DNA of 64,000 nt from Candidatus Terraquivivens ruidianensis (lineage in GTDB: Archaea > Thermoproteota > Nitrososphaeria_A > Caldarchaeales > Wolframiiraptoraceae), in NCBI GenBank assembly GCA_023267975.1, contig JALNLA010000004.1:62001-126000 (forward strand). Reading direction: 5' to 3'. The position numbers were made by a program, and so were the translations under genes. The notes below the pieces were generated by a model, which saw only the letters and a program-made list of their open reading frames with translations, was not told the origin of the DNA and made no database searches. Shown piece after piece: positions 1 through 8,820 of this stretch. Each line of letters begins with the position of its first letter. Position 1 is the first letter of the stretch.

Positions 1-551
1 ATCCAAGCCTTTAGGGCGTTTCCACCTAAGCCCTTAGCCAAGCTGATGAAAACAACGGCCGCCAGCATCTGCGTCGTAGATATCACTAAAATCATGGTAG
101 CAAGATAATATGCTCTGGCTACGAGTGCGTTCAGTCCGGCTGCAAAAGCTAATGTAGAGCCCACCAGCGTGTCTAGCATCAGCTCTACGATTGATATCCA
201 GAAAGCCACAGTCGCACGCTCGCCACGCTCAGTCAACAACCATGTTCTGGCTGCCTCATCGGCCATGAACGGTATTATGGTGAGGGCGAAAAACTCGCTG
301 GCACCTCTTAATGCGAACGAGTCTATGTAACCTATGTTCAGGCAGGAGAAACGTCTCAGGAGCATATGTAACCTCAGACCCTGAGCCATGAATCTGGCGA
401 AGTTCAGGGCTAGAGCTAAGATGAGTACATGGGACTGTATGTCCAGGACGTCCTCCAACGATATATTGAAGACGTTGATGATTAGGATGGTGACACTAAG
501 AGCGATTATGATGCCTACAATCGAGTATCTCAAGCACCTAGGGTTCATCAT
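1..551 (-). CDS. Flippase-like integral membrane protein (LPG-synthase TM / UPF0104 family), 3' end outside window
   Basis: The reverse strand is open from an ATG at 551 (or 548) to the window edge, giving about 183 residues. The product is very hydrophobic, with segments near residues 10-28, 42-58, 115-135 and 145-168. It carries an FMADEAARTW stretch like the conserved acidic/Arg motif of the lysylphosphatidylglycerol-synthase transmembrane (flippase-like, UPF0104) family, whose archaeal members are usually found in lipid or glycan clusters. The start overlaps the stop of the preceding methyltransferase gene by 14 bases, so the two are translationally coupled. With the epimerase upstream this suggests synthesis or export of a surface glycan or glycolipid. 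The C-terminal part lies outside the window. Family assignment rests on hydropathy and one motif. Confidence 0.6.
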   Translation of the reverse strand, partial: MMNPRCLRYSIVGIIIALSVTILIINVFNISLEDVLDIQSHVLILALALNFARFMAQGLRLHMLLRRFSCLNIGYIDSFALRGASEFFALTIIPFMADEAARTWLLTERGERATVAFWISIVELMLDTLVGSTLAFAAGLNALVARAYYLATMILVISTTQMLAAVVFISLAKGLGGNALKAW

Positions 552-1104
552 CTCTCACCGCAACAACGCATATTGACTGCTGAATGAAGCGAAGCTTCCT
601 ATTCCTGATGAGTCTAAGGGGCCAGTATATATGTAAGGGGAGAGGTATCTGGGCTATCACATTTAGACCGCAACTGTGTAGCAGTTTCGTAAGACCCCGC
701 CAGCTGAAGTGGTGCAGATGGGATGGGTCTGCAAAGCTATCATAGAATCCGAGTCCTAATGTGTTGGGTGTTAAGATTAGCAGTAGACCGTTATCGGCCA
801 GTACCCTACGGCACTCCCAGATAGCATTCTTGATGTCAACTACATGCTCCAACACATCAAACATTATCACTCTGTCAAAGCATCCATCCACGAATGGCAG
901 AGATGAAGCTGAGGCCAAGACATCGGGCCTCAGCCCAATATCCACGCATACGTACTGCTTACCCATACAGTAGGCCTCGTAGTGTCTGAGACCACAGCCA
1001 ACTTCTAAAACCCTTAAAGCTCCTGAGGTAAACGCTGCTACAAGCTCGGCCTTATATCCGCGGAATCTATGGGGCTCCAGAGGACTTTTGAGGAGACGAT
1101 TCAC
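538..1104 (-). CDS. Class I SAM-dependent methyltransferase (Methyltransf_11 type)
   Basis: This 188-residue protein has a Rossmann SAM fold: motif I VLEVGCGLRHYEAY near residue 33, an acidic strand end VCVDIG near 53, and motif IV FDRVIMFDVLEHVVD near 80, typical of UbiE/Methyltransf_11 enzymes. The acceptor cannot be told from sequence. It starts inside the end of the epimerase gene (4-base overlap) and its stop overlaps the flippase-like gene, so the three form one operon. A sugar or lipid-linked sugar is therefore a likely acceptor, by context only. Confidence 0.75.
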   Translation of the reverse strand: MNRLLKSPLEPHRFRGYKAELVAAFTSGALRVLEVGCGLRHYEAYCMGKQYVCVDIGLRPDVLASASSLPFVDGCFDRVIMFDVLEHVVDIKNAIWECRRVLADNGLLLILTPNTLGLGFYDSFADPSHLHHFSWRGLTKLLHSCGLNVIAQIPLPLHIYWPLRLIRNRKLRFIQQSICVVAVRDDEP

Positions 1105-2006
1105 TTTGTGATGCCTACCCTCTTCTTTTCGTACTCTATTACCCTTTTTAACCCCTCCTCAAGACTTACCACGGGTCTGTAACCTATGCTCATAAGCTTC
1201 TCTATGCTTGGATAGCTACGCATGGGTTCAGACTCCATCTCAGTCCTAGGCGGAAGTAAGATAAGCTCTGAAGAAGAACCCGTTAGTGCCTTTATCTTCT
1301 CTGCCAGCTGCCTTATCGTGACCTCGTTGCCCGTTCCGACGTTAAAGACTTGACCGACGGCCTCTTCCCTTTCAAGGGATAGTTTAACTGCAAGACAATA
1401 GTTCTCTATGTATGTAGGGTCTGTCGAGTCCCTGCCAGCGTTGTAGAGGTATAGAGGTTGGTTGGTAAGGCAACTTCTCACGAACCTTACTATGGCAGAA
1501 GTGGGCACGTCGTCCTCGCCGAAAAGCTTCCAAGACCTAAGTATAACTGCTGGCAACCCTTTGTGATTTATGTAACTCTCAACGAACTTTTCGCCTATAA
1601 CTTTTGAGAAGTCGTAAGGTGCTCTAGGGCTTATCGGTGTGTCCTCTCTGACTGGTAGTTCTTTTGGTAGACCATACACATTCGCTGAGGATGCGTAAAT
1701 GAATCGTTTCAGGCCTATTCTTGCGGATGCCTCAAGGACGTTAAGTGTGCCAAAGCAGTTGACGCGGTAGCAGTTATATGGGTCCTCTATGGACTTCGGT
1801 ATGCTCACTATGGCGGCGAGATGTACGATAGCGTCTGGATTAAAATCCGTTACAGCACGAAATACGGCATCCTTGTCCACGACATCCACCGTATATTCTG
1901 AAGAGTCAGCTATATCAATACCCGCGACATCGTATCCGAGTGACTTAAAATAGCGTTTAAGATTCCTACCGATAAAACCTTCTGACCCTGTGATCAGTAC
2001 CTTCAT
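1101..2006 (-). CDS. NAD-dependent sugar-nucleotide epimerase/dehydratase (extended SDR)
   Basis: The 301-residue protein starts with the NAD-binding motif ITGSEGFIGRNL (GxxGxxG). It has a D-I-A-D strand end for the adenosine ribose, HLAAIVSIPKS, and the catalytic YDFSK (YxxxK) with an upstream Ser in ASSANVYG. This is the extended short-chain dehydrogenase architecture of UDP-glucose 4-epimerase and dTDP-glucose dehydratase. The C-terminal substrate region does not single out one sugar. It is the first gene of a three-gene operon; an A/T-rich TATA-like element lies about 30-40 bases upstream of the ATG (around 2035-2046). Confidence 0.85.
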   Translation of the reverse strand: MKVLITGSEGFIGRNLKRYFKSLGYDVAGIDIADSSEYTVDVVDKDAVFRAVTDFNPDAIVHLAAIVSIPKSIEDPYNCYRVNCFGTLNVLEASARIGLKRFIYASSANVYGLPKELPVREDTPISPRAPYDFSKVIGEKFVESYINHKGLPAVILRSWKLFGEDDVPTSAIVRFVRSCLTNQPLYLYNAGRDSTDPTYIENYCLAVKLSLEREEAVGQVFNVGTGNEVTIRQLAEKIKALTGSSSELILLPPRTEMESEPMRSYPSIEKLMSIGYRPVVSLEEGLKRVIEYEKKRVGITK

Positions 2007-2076
2007 TGCACAGACCAGTTATTGGCTCGTGAGTCATATTTTAATCTTAAAAATTAACATCAAATTATGAATCAAA

Positions 2077-2766
2077 ATGTATAAAAAGCAAACAATTCTA
2101 AAAATCGGCAACGTAACCGTCAGGCTCTACGAGGACAAGAGAGTTTATAGACCGTTAGCTGTGTCGAGGTTAATCGCCAGCTGTATTGCCCTAAAGGGCG
2201 GCGAGTATGTTTTAGACTTGGGCACTGGTAGCGGCTTTTTGGCGATAGTGGCGTCTAAACTTGGCGCTGGAAGCTGCGTGGCTACGGATACCTCACCTGA
2301 CGCTATAGCAATGGCTAAAGCTAATGCAGAATTAAACAACGTACATAACATCGAGATTAGGCGAGGAAATCTCTACGAGCCCGTAGAGAATGAACGGTTT
2401 GATGTGATAATATCGAACCCACCGATGACGCCCTCACCAAGGCCTTTAAAATCGGAAACCTATGGAGGACAGAACGGCAGGGCAGTTTTGGATACCGTCA
2501 TAAAGGGTGCAAGGGAGCATCTAAGACCAGGCGGCAAGCTCCTAATTCCGACAATATCGATAATCGGCATAGACGTAACGGCCAGCATGCTTGCCCAGCT
2601 GGGCATGAGCTATAGATGCGTGGGTTATACCATAGTTCCCTTTAGTAAACTCTTGAGAAGTTTAGAAGAATACATAACGAAGTTGCCGAACGCCAGCATA
2701 GTATACGATAGACATATGAGAGCATGCTGGACTGCCGTGGTCTTCGAGGCAACTCTACTATCTTAG
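2077..2766 (+). CDS. Class I methyltransferase with NPP motif (MTS / HemK-like)
   Basis: The protein (229 aa) has SAM motif I VLDLGTGSGFLAIVASKLG near residue 47, acidic VATDTSPDAIAMA, and motif IV IISNPPMTP near 112. NPP-type motif IV is found in enzymes that methylate planar nitrogens (HemK/PrmC glutamine, or adenine and guanine N). A following GGxxGRxVLD block is typical of the MTS family. The substrate is not recognisable; release-factor Gln methylation or a nucleic-acid base are both possible. The gene ends 9 bases inside the convergent aminotransferase gene. Confidence 0.75.
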   Translation: MYKKQTILKIGNVTVRLYEDKRVYRPLAVSRLIASCIALKGGEYVLDLGTGSGFLAIVASKLGAGSCVATDTSPDAIAMAKANAELNNVHNIEIRRGNLYEPVENERFDVIISNPPMTPSPRPLKSETYGGQNGRAVLDTVIKGAREHLRPGGKLLIPTISIIGIDVTASMLAQLGMSYRCVGYTIVPFSKLLRSLEEYITKLPNASIVYDRHMRACWTAVVFEATLLS

Positions 2767-3975
2767 CATACTACTGAATGCCTTTCCAAGCCTGGATATG
2801 CCCTCAACTAAGTTCTCGACGGAGTTAGCAAAGCTAATCCTGATGAAGCCCTCACCGTATTTACCCATAGATGAGCCGTGAAGGACAGCTACACCATAGT
2901 CTTCGATTAACCTAGCGACAAGCTGTTCAGAGTTCATACCAACCCGCGATAAAATCTTTTGAACGTTAACGAACGTGTAGAAAGCCCCTTGCGGCTTCAG
3001 ATACGTTACGCCTTCTATCTTCTTGAGTTCTTCCATTACCGCATTTCTTCTCTCTTCGTATGCTTTCACCATCCGTCTCACGGAATCTTGTGGACCCCTG
3101 AGCGCCTCTATACCAGCATACTGGACGAACTGGCTTGGACACGATGTCATGTTGTTTAACAGCTTAGTCACAGGCTCGACAAGGTCTGAGGGGACGACCG
3201 CATACCCAAGCCTCCAACCAGTCATAGCGTACCTTTTCGAGAATCCATCCACCAATATTACGTTGTCTTTTTTTGCGAAGGATAGCGGTGAGTAGTGCCT
3301 CAGCCCATCGAACAGTATAGGATAGTATATTTCGTCAGATATCACGAATGCGTACCTATCCTCCGCAATCTCCACTATGCCCTTCACATCTTCCTTCTTT
3401 AGGACAGACCCGCATGGGTTATGCGGCGAATTGATGATTATCGCCTTCGTTTTGCTCGTCACTAGCTCGTTAACTTCTTCAGGCGTCATTCTAAACTCAT
3501 TACTTTCGCTCAACCTCAATGGCACGGGTTTTCCACCTGAACATGCCGTGACAGACTCGTACGCAGGGTATCCTGGGTTCGGATATATCACCTCGTCACC
3601 ATCATCTACAATGGACATGATGGATGCGAATATTGCCTCCTTGCAGCCGAGGGTCACGAGTACATTCTTCCAATTAACGCTAACGCCCAGTTCAGCAGAG
3701 ACCTTCTCTGCAATAGCCTCCCTAAGCCCTAATATTCCAGGCGTGGGCGTGTAATGCGTCGCGCCTTTCGCCAAAGCCTCCATCGCCGCCCTCTTTATGT
3801 TCTCTGGCGTGTCAAAGTCTGGCTCGCCAATCTCCATATGTATTACATTTTTTCCCTTTGCTTCGGCATCCTTTGCTTTTGCAAGAACGGCAAAAGCACC
3901 TTCCTGAGTTATCTTGTAAACTCTGCTGGATGTTCTCTTCATGGTTGTTTCAGAAATTTCTGATGTTTTATCCAT
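2758..3975 (-). CDS. PLP-dependent class I/II aminotransferase
   Basis: A 405-residue fold-type I aminotransferase of the archaeal aspartate/aromatic family. Visible motifs are GEPDFDTPENI near the N-terminus, NSPHNPCGS (the Asn contacting PLP), SDEIYYP, and the PLP-lysine segment DGFSKRYAMTGWRLGY with the Schiff-base Lys. Near the C-terminus FIRISFANS carries the carboxylate-binding Arg. Amino-acid specificity cannot be read from these motifs. A TATA-like TTTTATTAAC lies about 25 bases before the ATG at 3975, which fits a leaderless transcript starting there; an internal Met at residue 12 is an alternative. The same A/T-rich stretch faces gatD. Confidence 0.85.
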   Translation of the reverse strand: MDKTSEISETTMKRTSSRVYKITQEGAFAVLAKAKDAEAKGKNVIHMEIGEPDFDTPENIKRAAMEALAKGATHYTPTPGILGLREAIAEKVSAELGVSVNWKNVLVTLGCKEAIFASIMSIVDDGDEVIYPNPGYPAYESVTACSGGKPVPLRLSESNEFRMTPEEVNELVTSKTKAIIINSPHNPCGSVLKKEDVKGIVEIAEDRYAFVISDEIYYPILFDGLRHYSPLSFAKKDNVILVDGFSKRYAMTGWRLGYAVVPSDLVEPVTKLLNNMTSCPSQFVQYAGIEALRGPQDSVRRMVKAYEERRNAVMEELKKIEGVTYLKPQGAFYTFVNVQKILSRVGMNSEQLVARLIEDYGVAVLHGSSMGKYGEGFIRISFANSVENLVEGISRLGKAFSSMLR

Positions 3976-4044
3976 ATAAAAACTTTCGAAGTGTATAAGT
4001 TAATAAAAATGCCGTACGAGTAAAACGTGAGTTGATCGAGTAAC

Positions 4045-5382
4045 ATGGACACATCGGGTTTGCAGGGATATTCGGGTACGACGAAAGAACTTTTAGAACG
4101 GGAAAACGTACGCATTGGAGACGAAATTGAGGTAATATCAAACGGCAAGAGATATAGAGGCATCTTAATGGCTAGGTATGAGTTATCGGACCCAAACTAC
4201 ATAACCTTAAAGCTCCATAACGGTTACAACATTGGGATAAGGGTAACAAAGGGCGTAAGAGTTTTCAAAATATCTGCCGGGGTGAAACCAGCGTTCGTGC
4301 GGCCACCTAAACCCCAAATCCTCAGCGACCTTCCGAGCGTTATCATAGTCAGCACGGGTGGGACCATAGCGAGTAGAGTGGAGTATAGGACTGGAGCCGT
4401 TAGACCTGCTTTGAATGCAGACGACTTATTAGCAATAGTTCCCGAGCTCGCGGGAATCGCAAGGATAGACACCGAAATACTGTATAACGTGTGGAGCGAG
4501 AACATTCAAGTTCAACATTGGATTGGAATGGCTGAGGCCGTAGACCGACTTATTCGTAAGAACGTAGATGGTGTTGTCTTAACGCACGGTACTGACACCA
4601 TGGGATATACGGCCGCAGCGCTCAGTTTTGCACTCCAGAAGCCACCTGTTCCAGTCGTTCTTGTCGGCGCGCAAAGGTCTTCGGACAGGCCTTCCAGCGA
4701 TGCGACGACCAACTTAATCGCCGCCGTCGCAACCGCCGCCAAAGCACCTTTCGGCGAGGTTGTCGTTGCCATGCATAAGTGGCACTCTGACGATGTCATA
4801 GCCCTGCATAGGGGAACTAGAGTCGTTAAACTGCATACGAGTAGCAGGGATGCCTTCCATTCGGTGAATTCAAGACCGATTGCTTACTATCAGCATGGTG
4901 AGCTTAGGGTAATTGCCGACGATTTAAATCCGAGGGGGTCCAATGAATATATCTGCAAACCAAAGTTTGATGCGAGGGCATTCCTCATCAAGTTCTTTCC
5001 GTCCATGAAACCTGATATACTGAACATCCTAGCCGATATAGGCATAAAGGGCTTTGTGATAGAAGGGACGGGACTCGGGCATGTCTCTTCAAACTGGGTA
5101 CCGGTGATAAAGGAATTGACGGAAATAGGAGTATTCGTAGGTATGACATCCCAGTGCAAGTTTGGAAGGGTTAACATGAACGTATACGATAGTGGTAGAG
5201 ACTTACTAAGGGCTGGCGTCGTTCCGCTTGACGACATGCTAGCTGAAGTTGCGCTAGTTAAGCTCATGTGGATACTAGGCAACTTTGGTGATAGGGCAGA
5301 ATTGGAAGATATTAAGGAACTTATGCTCATGAATGTGGCTGGGGAGATTCGCTCAAGAACTCTACCTAATGTTGGTGGATGA
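4045..5382 (+). CDS. gatD: Glutamyl-tRNA(Gln) amidotransferase subunit D (asparaginase-like)
   Basis: GatD hydrolyses glutamine to supply ammonia for conversion of Glu-tRNA(Gln) to Gln-tRNA(Gln), working with GatE in the archaeal-only GatDE enzyme. The 445-residue protein has a small N-terminal barrel (about 1-80), then an asparaginase domain. That domain has the two threonine motifs STGGTIASRVEYRTGAV (near 108) and LTHGTDTMGYTA (near 179), and the Lys-containing MHKWHSDD (near 247). Length fits the family. The downstream gatE start lies 5 bases after the stop, so the pair is one operon. Confidence 0.95.
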   Translation: MDTSGLQGYSGTTKELLERENVRIGDEIEVISNGKRYRGILMARYELSDPNYITLKLHNGYNIGIRVTKGVRVFKISAGVKPAFVRPPKPQILSDLPSVIIVSTGGTIASRVEYRTGAVRPALNADDLLAIVPELAGIARIDTEILYNVWSENIQVQHWIGMAEAVDRLIRKNVDGVVLTHGTDTMGYTAAALSFALQKPPVPVVLVGAQRSSDRPSSDATTNLIAAVATAAKAPFGEVVVAMHKWHSDDVIALHRGTRVVKLHTSSRDAFHSVNSRPIAYYQHGELRVIADDLNPRGSNEYICKPKFDARAFLIKFFPSMKPDILNILADIGIKGFVIEGTGLGHVSSNWVPVIKELTEIGVFVGMTSQCKFGRVNMNVYDSGRDLLRAGVVPLDDMLAEVALVKLMWILGNFGDRAELEDIKELMLMNVAGEIRSRTLPNVGG

Positions 5383-5386
5383 TATT

Positions 5387-7294
5387 ATGGAGGATTATTC
5401 TGGCATAGGATTGAAGGTTGGTCTGGAGATACATAGACAGCTGGACACAAAAAAGAAGTTATTTTGTGAATGTCCGACGGAAGAAGTCGGGGACGGGGAA
5501 GGTATAGAATTCGTCAGAAGGTTAAGGGAAGTTCAAAGCGAATTGGGTACGATAGATGCAGCAGCAAAGTTTGAATCAAGAAAACAGAAGACTATTGTTT
5601 ACCATGCAAATCTTAAAAATGTTTGTATGGTCGAGATGGATGAGGAGCCTCCGCATAATCTGAATCCCGAGGCTCTCGATGTAGCACTTATAGTTACCCT
5701 CTTGGTGGACGCTGAACCAGTTGATGAGATACATGTAATGCGAAAGATAGTCATAGATGGCTCTAACACGACGGGATTTCAGCGCACGTGTATAGTGGGG
5801 ATAGGAGGCCGCATAGAGGTAAAGAATAAAATCATACCCATACAGACGATAACTCTTGAGGAGGATGCTGCTAGGATAATAGAGGTTAGAAAAGACGAGG
5901 TTCATTACGACCTATCGAGACTCGGAATACCGTTAATAGAAGTTTCAACTGGGCCGGTCATCGAGTCGCCTGAAGAAGCGATGGAAGTAGCTTATGCCAT
6001 AGGGAGAATTCTAAGGGCAACGGGCAAGGTTAAGAGAGGGATAGGAACCGTCAGGCAAGATTTGAACGTATCCATCAAGGGTGGAGCACCTGTCGAGATA
6101 AAAGGTGTCCAAGAGCTCGAGCTCGTCCAGAAAGTCGTGGAGAATGAGGTTAAGCGGCAGCTACACCTTTTGCGGATAAAGGAGGAATTACTGAAGCGGG
6201 GCGTTAAGAAGGAAGATATTTTGAATGCAAAGCCCGTTGACGTAACCCGTGTATTCTCTAAAACCTCTAGTAAGATAATCAGAAGGCAGCTTGAGGTTGG
6301 TGGAGTTGTGTACGCCATAGCATTGAAAGGATTTGCTGGATTGTTAGGCTTACAGCCGTTGCCCGGCATAAGGTTTGGTGCGGAGATAGCAGGAAGGGTA
6401 AGGGCGTGGAGTGAGGTAGAGGGCATATTCCATACCGATGAACTCCCTGGTTATGGGATAACACTTGAAGAAGTCAAAGCTCTAAAGGACGTAACGGGTG
6501 CCGGAGAATCGGATGCCATCGTAATAGTCGCGGCAGAAAGGGACAAAACGTTGGATGCGATGGATGTTATTAAGGAGAGGGCAGCCGAGGCCCTGGATGG
6601 GGTACCCGAAGAAACGAGGGCAGCAAGACCTGATGGAACGACCGTTTACATGAGGCCGAGGCCGGGCTCAGCGAGGATGTACCCGGAGACGGATATACCG
6701 CCCATCATAATTTCACGAGAATACATCGAACGTCTGAAAATGAGGCTCCCGCCGACTTTAGACAGTATAGCCCAAAAGCTCGTAGAAAAATACGGGCTAA
6801 GCAAGCAGCTTGCAAACGACATCGTAGACAGTGATATGGTCGAAGACTTTGAGGATATTGTATCGAAAACTGGAGCACCCTATACTGTCGTAGCCTCTAC
6901 GCTGACGGAGTTGCTCAGGAGTTTGAGGAGAGATGGGGTGAACGTCGAAAGGATAACTAAGGCGCATATAACGAGGTTCTTCGAGCTCGTGTCATCCGGT
7001 AAGGTGGCAAAGGAAGCCGCTAGAGATGTCTTAGCGGCCGTAGCCCAAAAGGGACAAGACGTGGACCGAATTGTAGATGAGCTTGGCCTTTGGTCTCCCC
7101 CTGTTTCTGAGGTGGAGAATAGAATTAGGACACTTGTTAAAGAGCATGAAAAAGAAATTTCCGCCGACGAAAAGAGAGCCATTGCTAAACTAATGGGCGA
7201 GCTTATGAAGGAGTACAGGGGCAAGGTTGACGGCGCACTCCTGAACAGCATGCTGGTAAAGACGATCCAGACACTTAAATCTAAAGACGTATAG
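5387..7294 (+). CDS. gatE: Glutamyl-tRNA(Gln) amidotransferase subunit E
   Basis: GatE binds Glu-tRNA(Gln), phosphorylates the glutamyl carboxylate and amidates it with ammonia from GatD. The chosen ATG at 5387 gives 635 residues beginning MEDYSGIGLKVGLEIHRQL, matching the family N-terminus; upstream in-frame codons at 5333 and 5369 would lie inside gatD. GatB-type motifs (GLEIHRQLDTKKKLFCECP, then EVSTGPVIESPEEA) are followed by the AspRS-like insert characteristic of GatE (around 290-420) and a C-terminal helical YqeY-type tail (about 480-630). This is full length. Confidence 0.95.
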   Translation: MEDYSGIGLKVGLEIHRQLDTKKKLFCECPTEEVGDGEGIEFVRRLREVQSELGTIDAAAKFESRKQKTIVYHANLKNVCMVEMDEEPPHNLNPEALDVALIVTLLVDAEPVDEIHVMRKIVIDGSNTTGFQRTCIVGIGGRIEVKNKIIPIQTITLEEDAARIIEVRKDEVHYDLSRLGIPLIEVSTGPVIESPEEAMEVAYAIGRILRATGKVKRGIGTVRQDLNVSIKGGAPVEIKGVQELELVQKVVENEVKRQLHLLRIKEELLKRGVKKEDILNAKPVDVTRVFSKTSSKIIRRQLEVGGVVYAIALKGFAGLLGLQPLPGIRFGAEIAGRVRAWSEVEGIFHTDELPGYGITLEEVKALKDVTGAGESDAIVIVAAERDKTLDAMDVIKERAAEALDGVPEETRAARPDGTTVYMRPRPGSARMYPETDIPPIIISREYIERLKMRLPPTLDSIAQKLVEKYGLSKQLANDIVDSDMVEDFEDIVSKTGAPYTVVASTLTELLRSLRRDGVNVERITKAHITRFFELVSSGKVAKEAARDVLAAVAQKGQDVDRIVDELGLWSPPVSEVENRIRTLVKEHEKEISADEKRAIAKLMGELMKEYRGKVDGALLNSMLVKTIQTLKSKDV

Positions 7295-7360
7295 AGTAGC
7301 TTCCCACTAACGTTGAACGATAGATTTTAATGCATGTTTACTTAGGGTTTATGTTGGTTA

Positions 7361-7837
7361 ATGAATTTGCAAAGTGTGAAGGGTCTTAAGGTAAGGATAC
7401 AGCATGATGACGTTTCTGTCGAGTTTGATGGAAATTATGAAGACGTGTGGGTAAGCGTTAACAGGTATCTCTCAGAGCTTTATCCGTCCATTTCCATAGT
7501 GAAGAAGTTTCTAGGATTTGTTGATATTTCTCATATCATGTCCCTACTCTCAGGAAAGGCTCAAGTAGTTAACGGAAGGATAATCGTCTCGGCACAAGTG
7601 GATGCGAAGAAAAAGATCCTCATCTGTCTTGCGGCTGCATACGTGGGAAAGATGCTCGGGCTTTTAGAACATGACGCACTATCCCCTAAAGAAGTTTCAA
7701 TATTTACGGGTTTAGAGGAAAGGGTTACTAGGGCTAGGCTAAGCGAGATGAGGAGGCTCGGCCTTGTTGCAAAAGTTGACGGTGGAAAGTATGCTTTTAA
7801 TATATCTGCGGTTAATGCGTTGGCAGAGGAGGTTTAA
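7361..7837 (+). CDS. Unrecognised protein: N-terminal beta-beta-alpha module plus winged helix (copy 1)
   Basis: I do not recognise a named family for this 158-residue protein. The N-terminus KVRIQHDDVSVEFDGNYEDV suggests two beta strands followed by a helix. The C-terminal third (LSPKEVSIFTGLEERVTRAR to the end) looks like a winged helix-turn-helix. The next gene, 2 bases downstream, has the same architecture with related N-terminal wording, and a third member lies convergently at 8332. These look like local duplicates. DNA binding or protein bridging is a reasonable guess for the C-terminal half, with no further evidence. TATA-like GATTTTAATG precedes the gene. Confidence 0.6.
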   Translation: MNLQSVKGLKVRIQHDDVSVEFDGNYEDVWVSVNRYLSELYPSISIVKKFLGFVDISHIMSLLSGKAQVVNGRIIVSAQVDAKKKILICLAAAYVGKMLGLLEHDALSPKEVSIFTGLEERVTRARLSEMRRLGLVAKVDGGKYAFNISAVNALAEEV

Positions 7838-7839
7838 TT

Positions 7840-8331
7840 ATGGGCGATGAGACGTTGAAGGTTTCGATACAGTATAGAGACGTTCGGATAGATTTTGAGG
7901 GAAAGCCAGAGGACGTCTACAGAAGCGTTATATCTTTCATGGAGAAAGCAATACCATCTTACTCGCTTGCAAGTAGAATAGCCTATTCAGTGGATATTCA
8001 AAATTTAATCGAAAAGTTGAAGGATTATCTGGCATACAACCAAGCTGAGGGGATATTTTTACTTAAGCCTCTAAATACCCTGTCAGTTTCTGAGGCGATA
8101 ATGCTTCTGTGCATAAAAAGGTACATCGAGCATGGGTTAGGCCTAGCGGAATCTCCCTCTATAAACGCCTCAGAACTTGCGAAAAACATAGCTAAGTCCG
8201 AAAAGACGATATCAGGAAAGCTGAGCCTAATCTTACGAAAGGGCTACATTAGACGCCTAGATAGAGGAGACTACGTCGTAACCACGCTCGGCATTAAGGA
8301 GTTCGTAGAAGGTAAGGTAGAGAGAAAGTAG
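7840..8331 (+). CDS. Unrecognised protein: N-terminal beta-beta-alpha module plus winged helix (copy 2)
   Basis: A 163-residue paralogue of the preceding gene. KVSIQYRDVRIDFEGKPEDV aligns with the N-terminus of copy 1 (shared xVxIxxxDVxxxFxGxxEDV pattern). The C-terminal part (INASELAKNIAKSEKTISGK onward) is again winged-helix-like with a basic recognition region and a D-R-G-D-Y wing. It is translated with copy 1 (2-base gap) and ends one base before the convergent third member. Function unknown; a heteromeric regulator formed by the two products is possible. Confidence 0.6.
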   Translation: MGDETLKVSIQYRDVRIDFEGKPEDVYRSVISFMEKAIPSYSLASRIAYSVDIQNLIEKLKDYLAYNQAEGIFLLKPLNTLSVSEAIMLLCIKRYIEHGLGLAESPSINASELAKNIAKSEKTISGKLSLILRKGYIRRLDRGDYVVTTLGIKEFVEGKVERK

Positions 8332-8763
8332 CTATTCACTCTTGGGTTCGCTTTCCTCGGCCTCCACTTTTGTTGCCGATGTGGACTGCGCCATATACAA
8401 GTACCTTCTGGGACGACCTATCCTAACTAGGCCGCCCTCTCTTACCATATCCAGCAACACATGAGCCACAGCGGTAGGGTCGTAATGATGGCCCCTTCTG
8501 GCCAATTCTGCCACAACCTCGGATAACGGCCTAGGTGTGGAGAACCACCCTTCGTTTAAAACGCCTTCTATCAATGCTCTACATGTAGAGCTCTCGGCCG
8601 ACCTTACACGCTTCTGAGGGCCGGATTCGGGCTCTAACGTCTCGGAAACACCGAGAGCCGCCATAACGTCCCTTACAGACCTTTCTAGTAGTTCGGGAGG
8701 CGCCTCTATCTCCACGTTTGCCTTTCCTACCATTATCTTGACTTTTATTCTTTCTTGGGACAT
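8332..8763 (-). CDS. Unrecognised protein: same module plus winged helix (copy 3)
   Basis: A 143-residue protein whose N-terminus RIKVKIMVGKANVEIEAPPE keeps the strand-strand-helix pattern of the two upstream proteins. A predicted winged helix follows (about 65-125, with PLSEVVAELARRGHHYDPTA) and an acidic tail rich in Glu/Ser. The ATG at 8763 is preferred to the codon at 8790 because a TATA-like element TTATAA around 8791-8797 would overlap the latter and lies about 26-30 bases upstream of 8763, the archaeal spacing for a leaderless or short-leader transcript. Function unknown. Confidence 0.6.
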   Translation of the reverse strand: MSQERIKVKIMVGKANVEIEAPPELLERSVRDVMAALGVSETLEPESGPQKRVRSAESSTCRALIEGVLNEGWFSTPRPLSEVVAELARRGHHYDPTAVAHVLLDMVREGGLVRIGRPRRYLYMAQSTSATKVEAEESEPKSE

Positions 8764-8786
8764 GAACAAATTACCCAAATTGCGCA

Positions 8787-8799
8787 ACATTTATAAGCA
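8787..8799. promoter_or_regulatory. Shared TATA-like element between divergent genes
   Basis: The stretch ACATTTATAAGC sits between the gene starting at 8763 on the reverse strand and nurA starting at 8821. Its distance to both starts (about 25-30 bases) matches archaeal TATA spacing, so one A/T block may serve both directions. Inference from spacing only. Confidence 0.4.
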
Positions 8800-8820
8800 C
8801 ATGAGTACGTAAAGTTAGTA

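Noticed and set aside
388-576. A forward-strand open frame near the left edge
   Set aside because: The reverse strand carries a longer frame with clear membrane segments and coupling to the methyltransferase gene.
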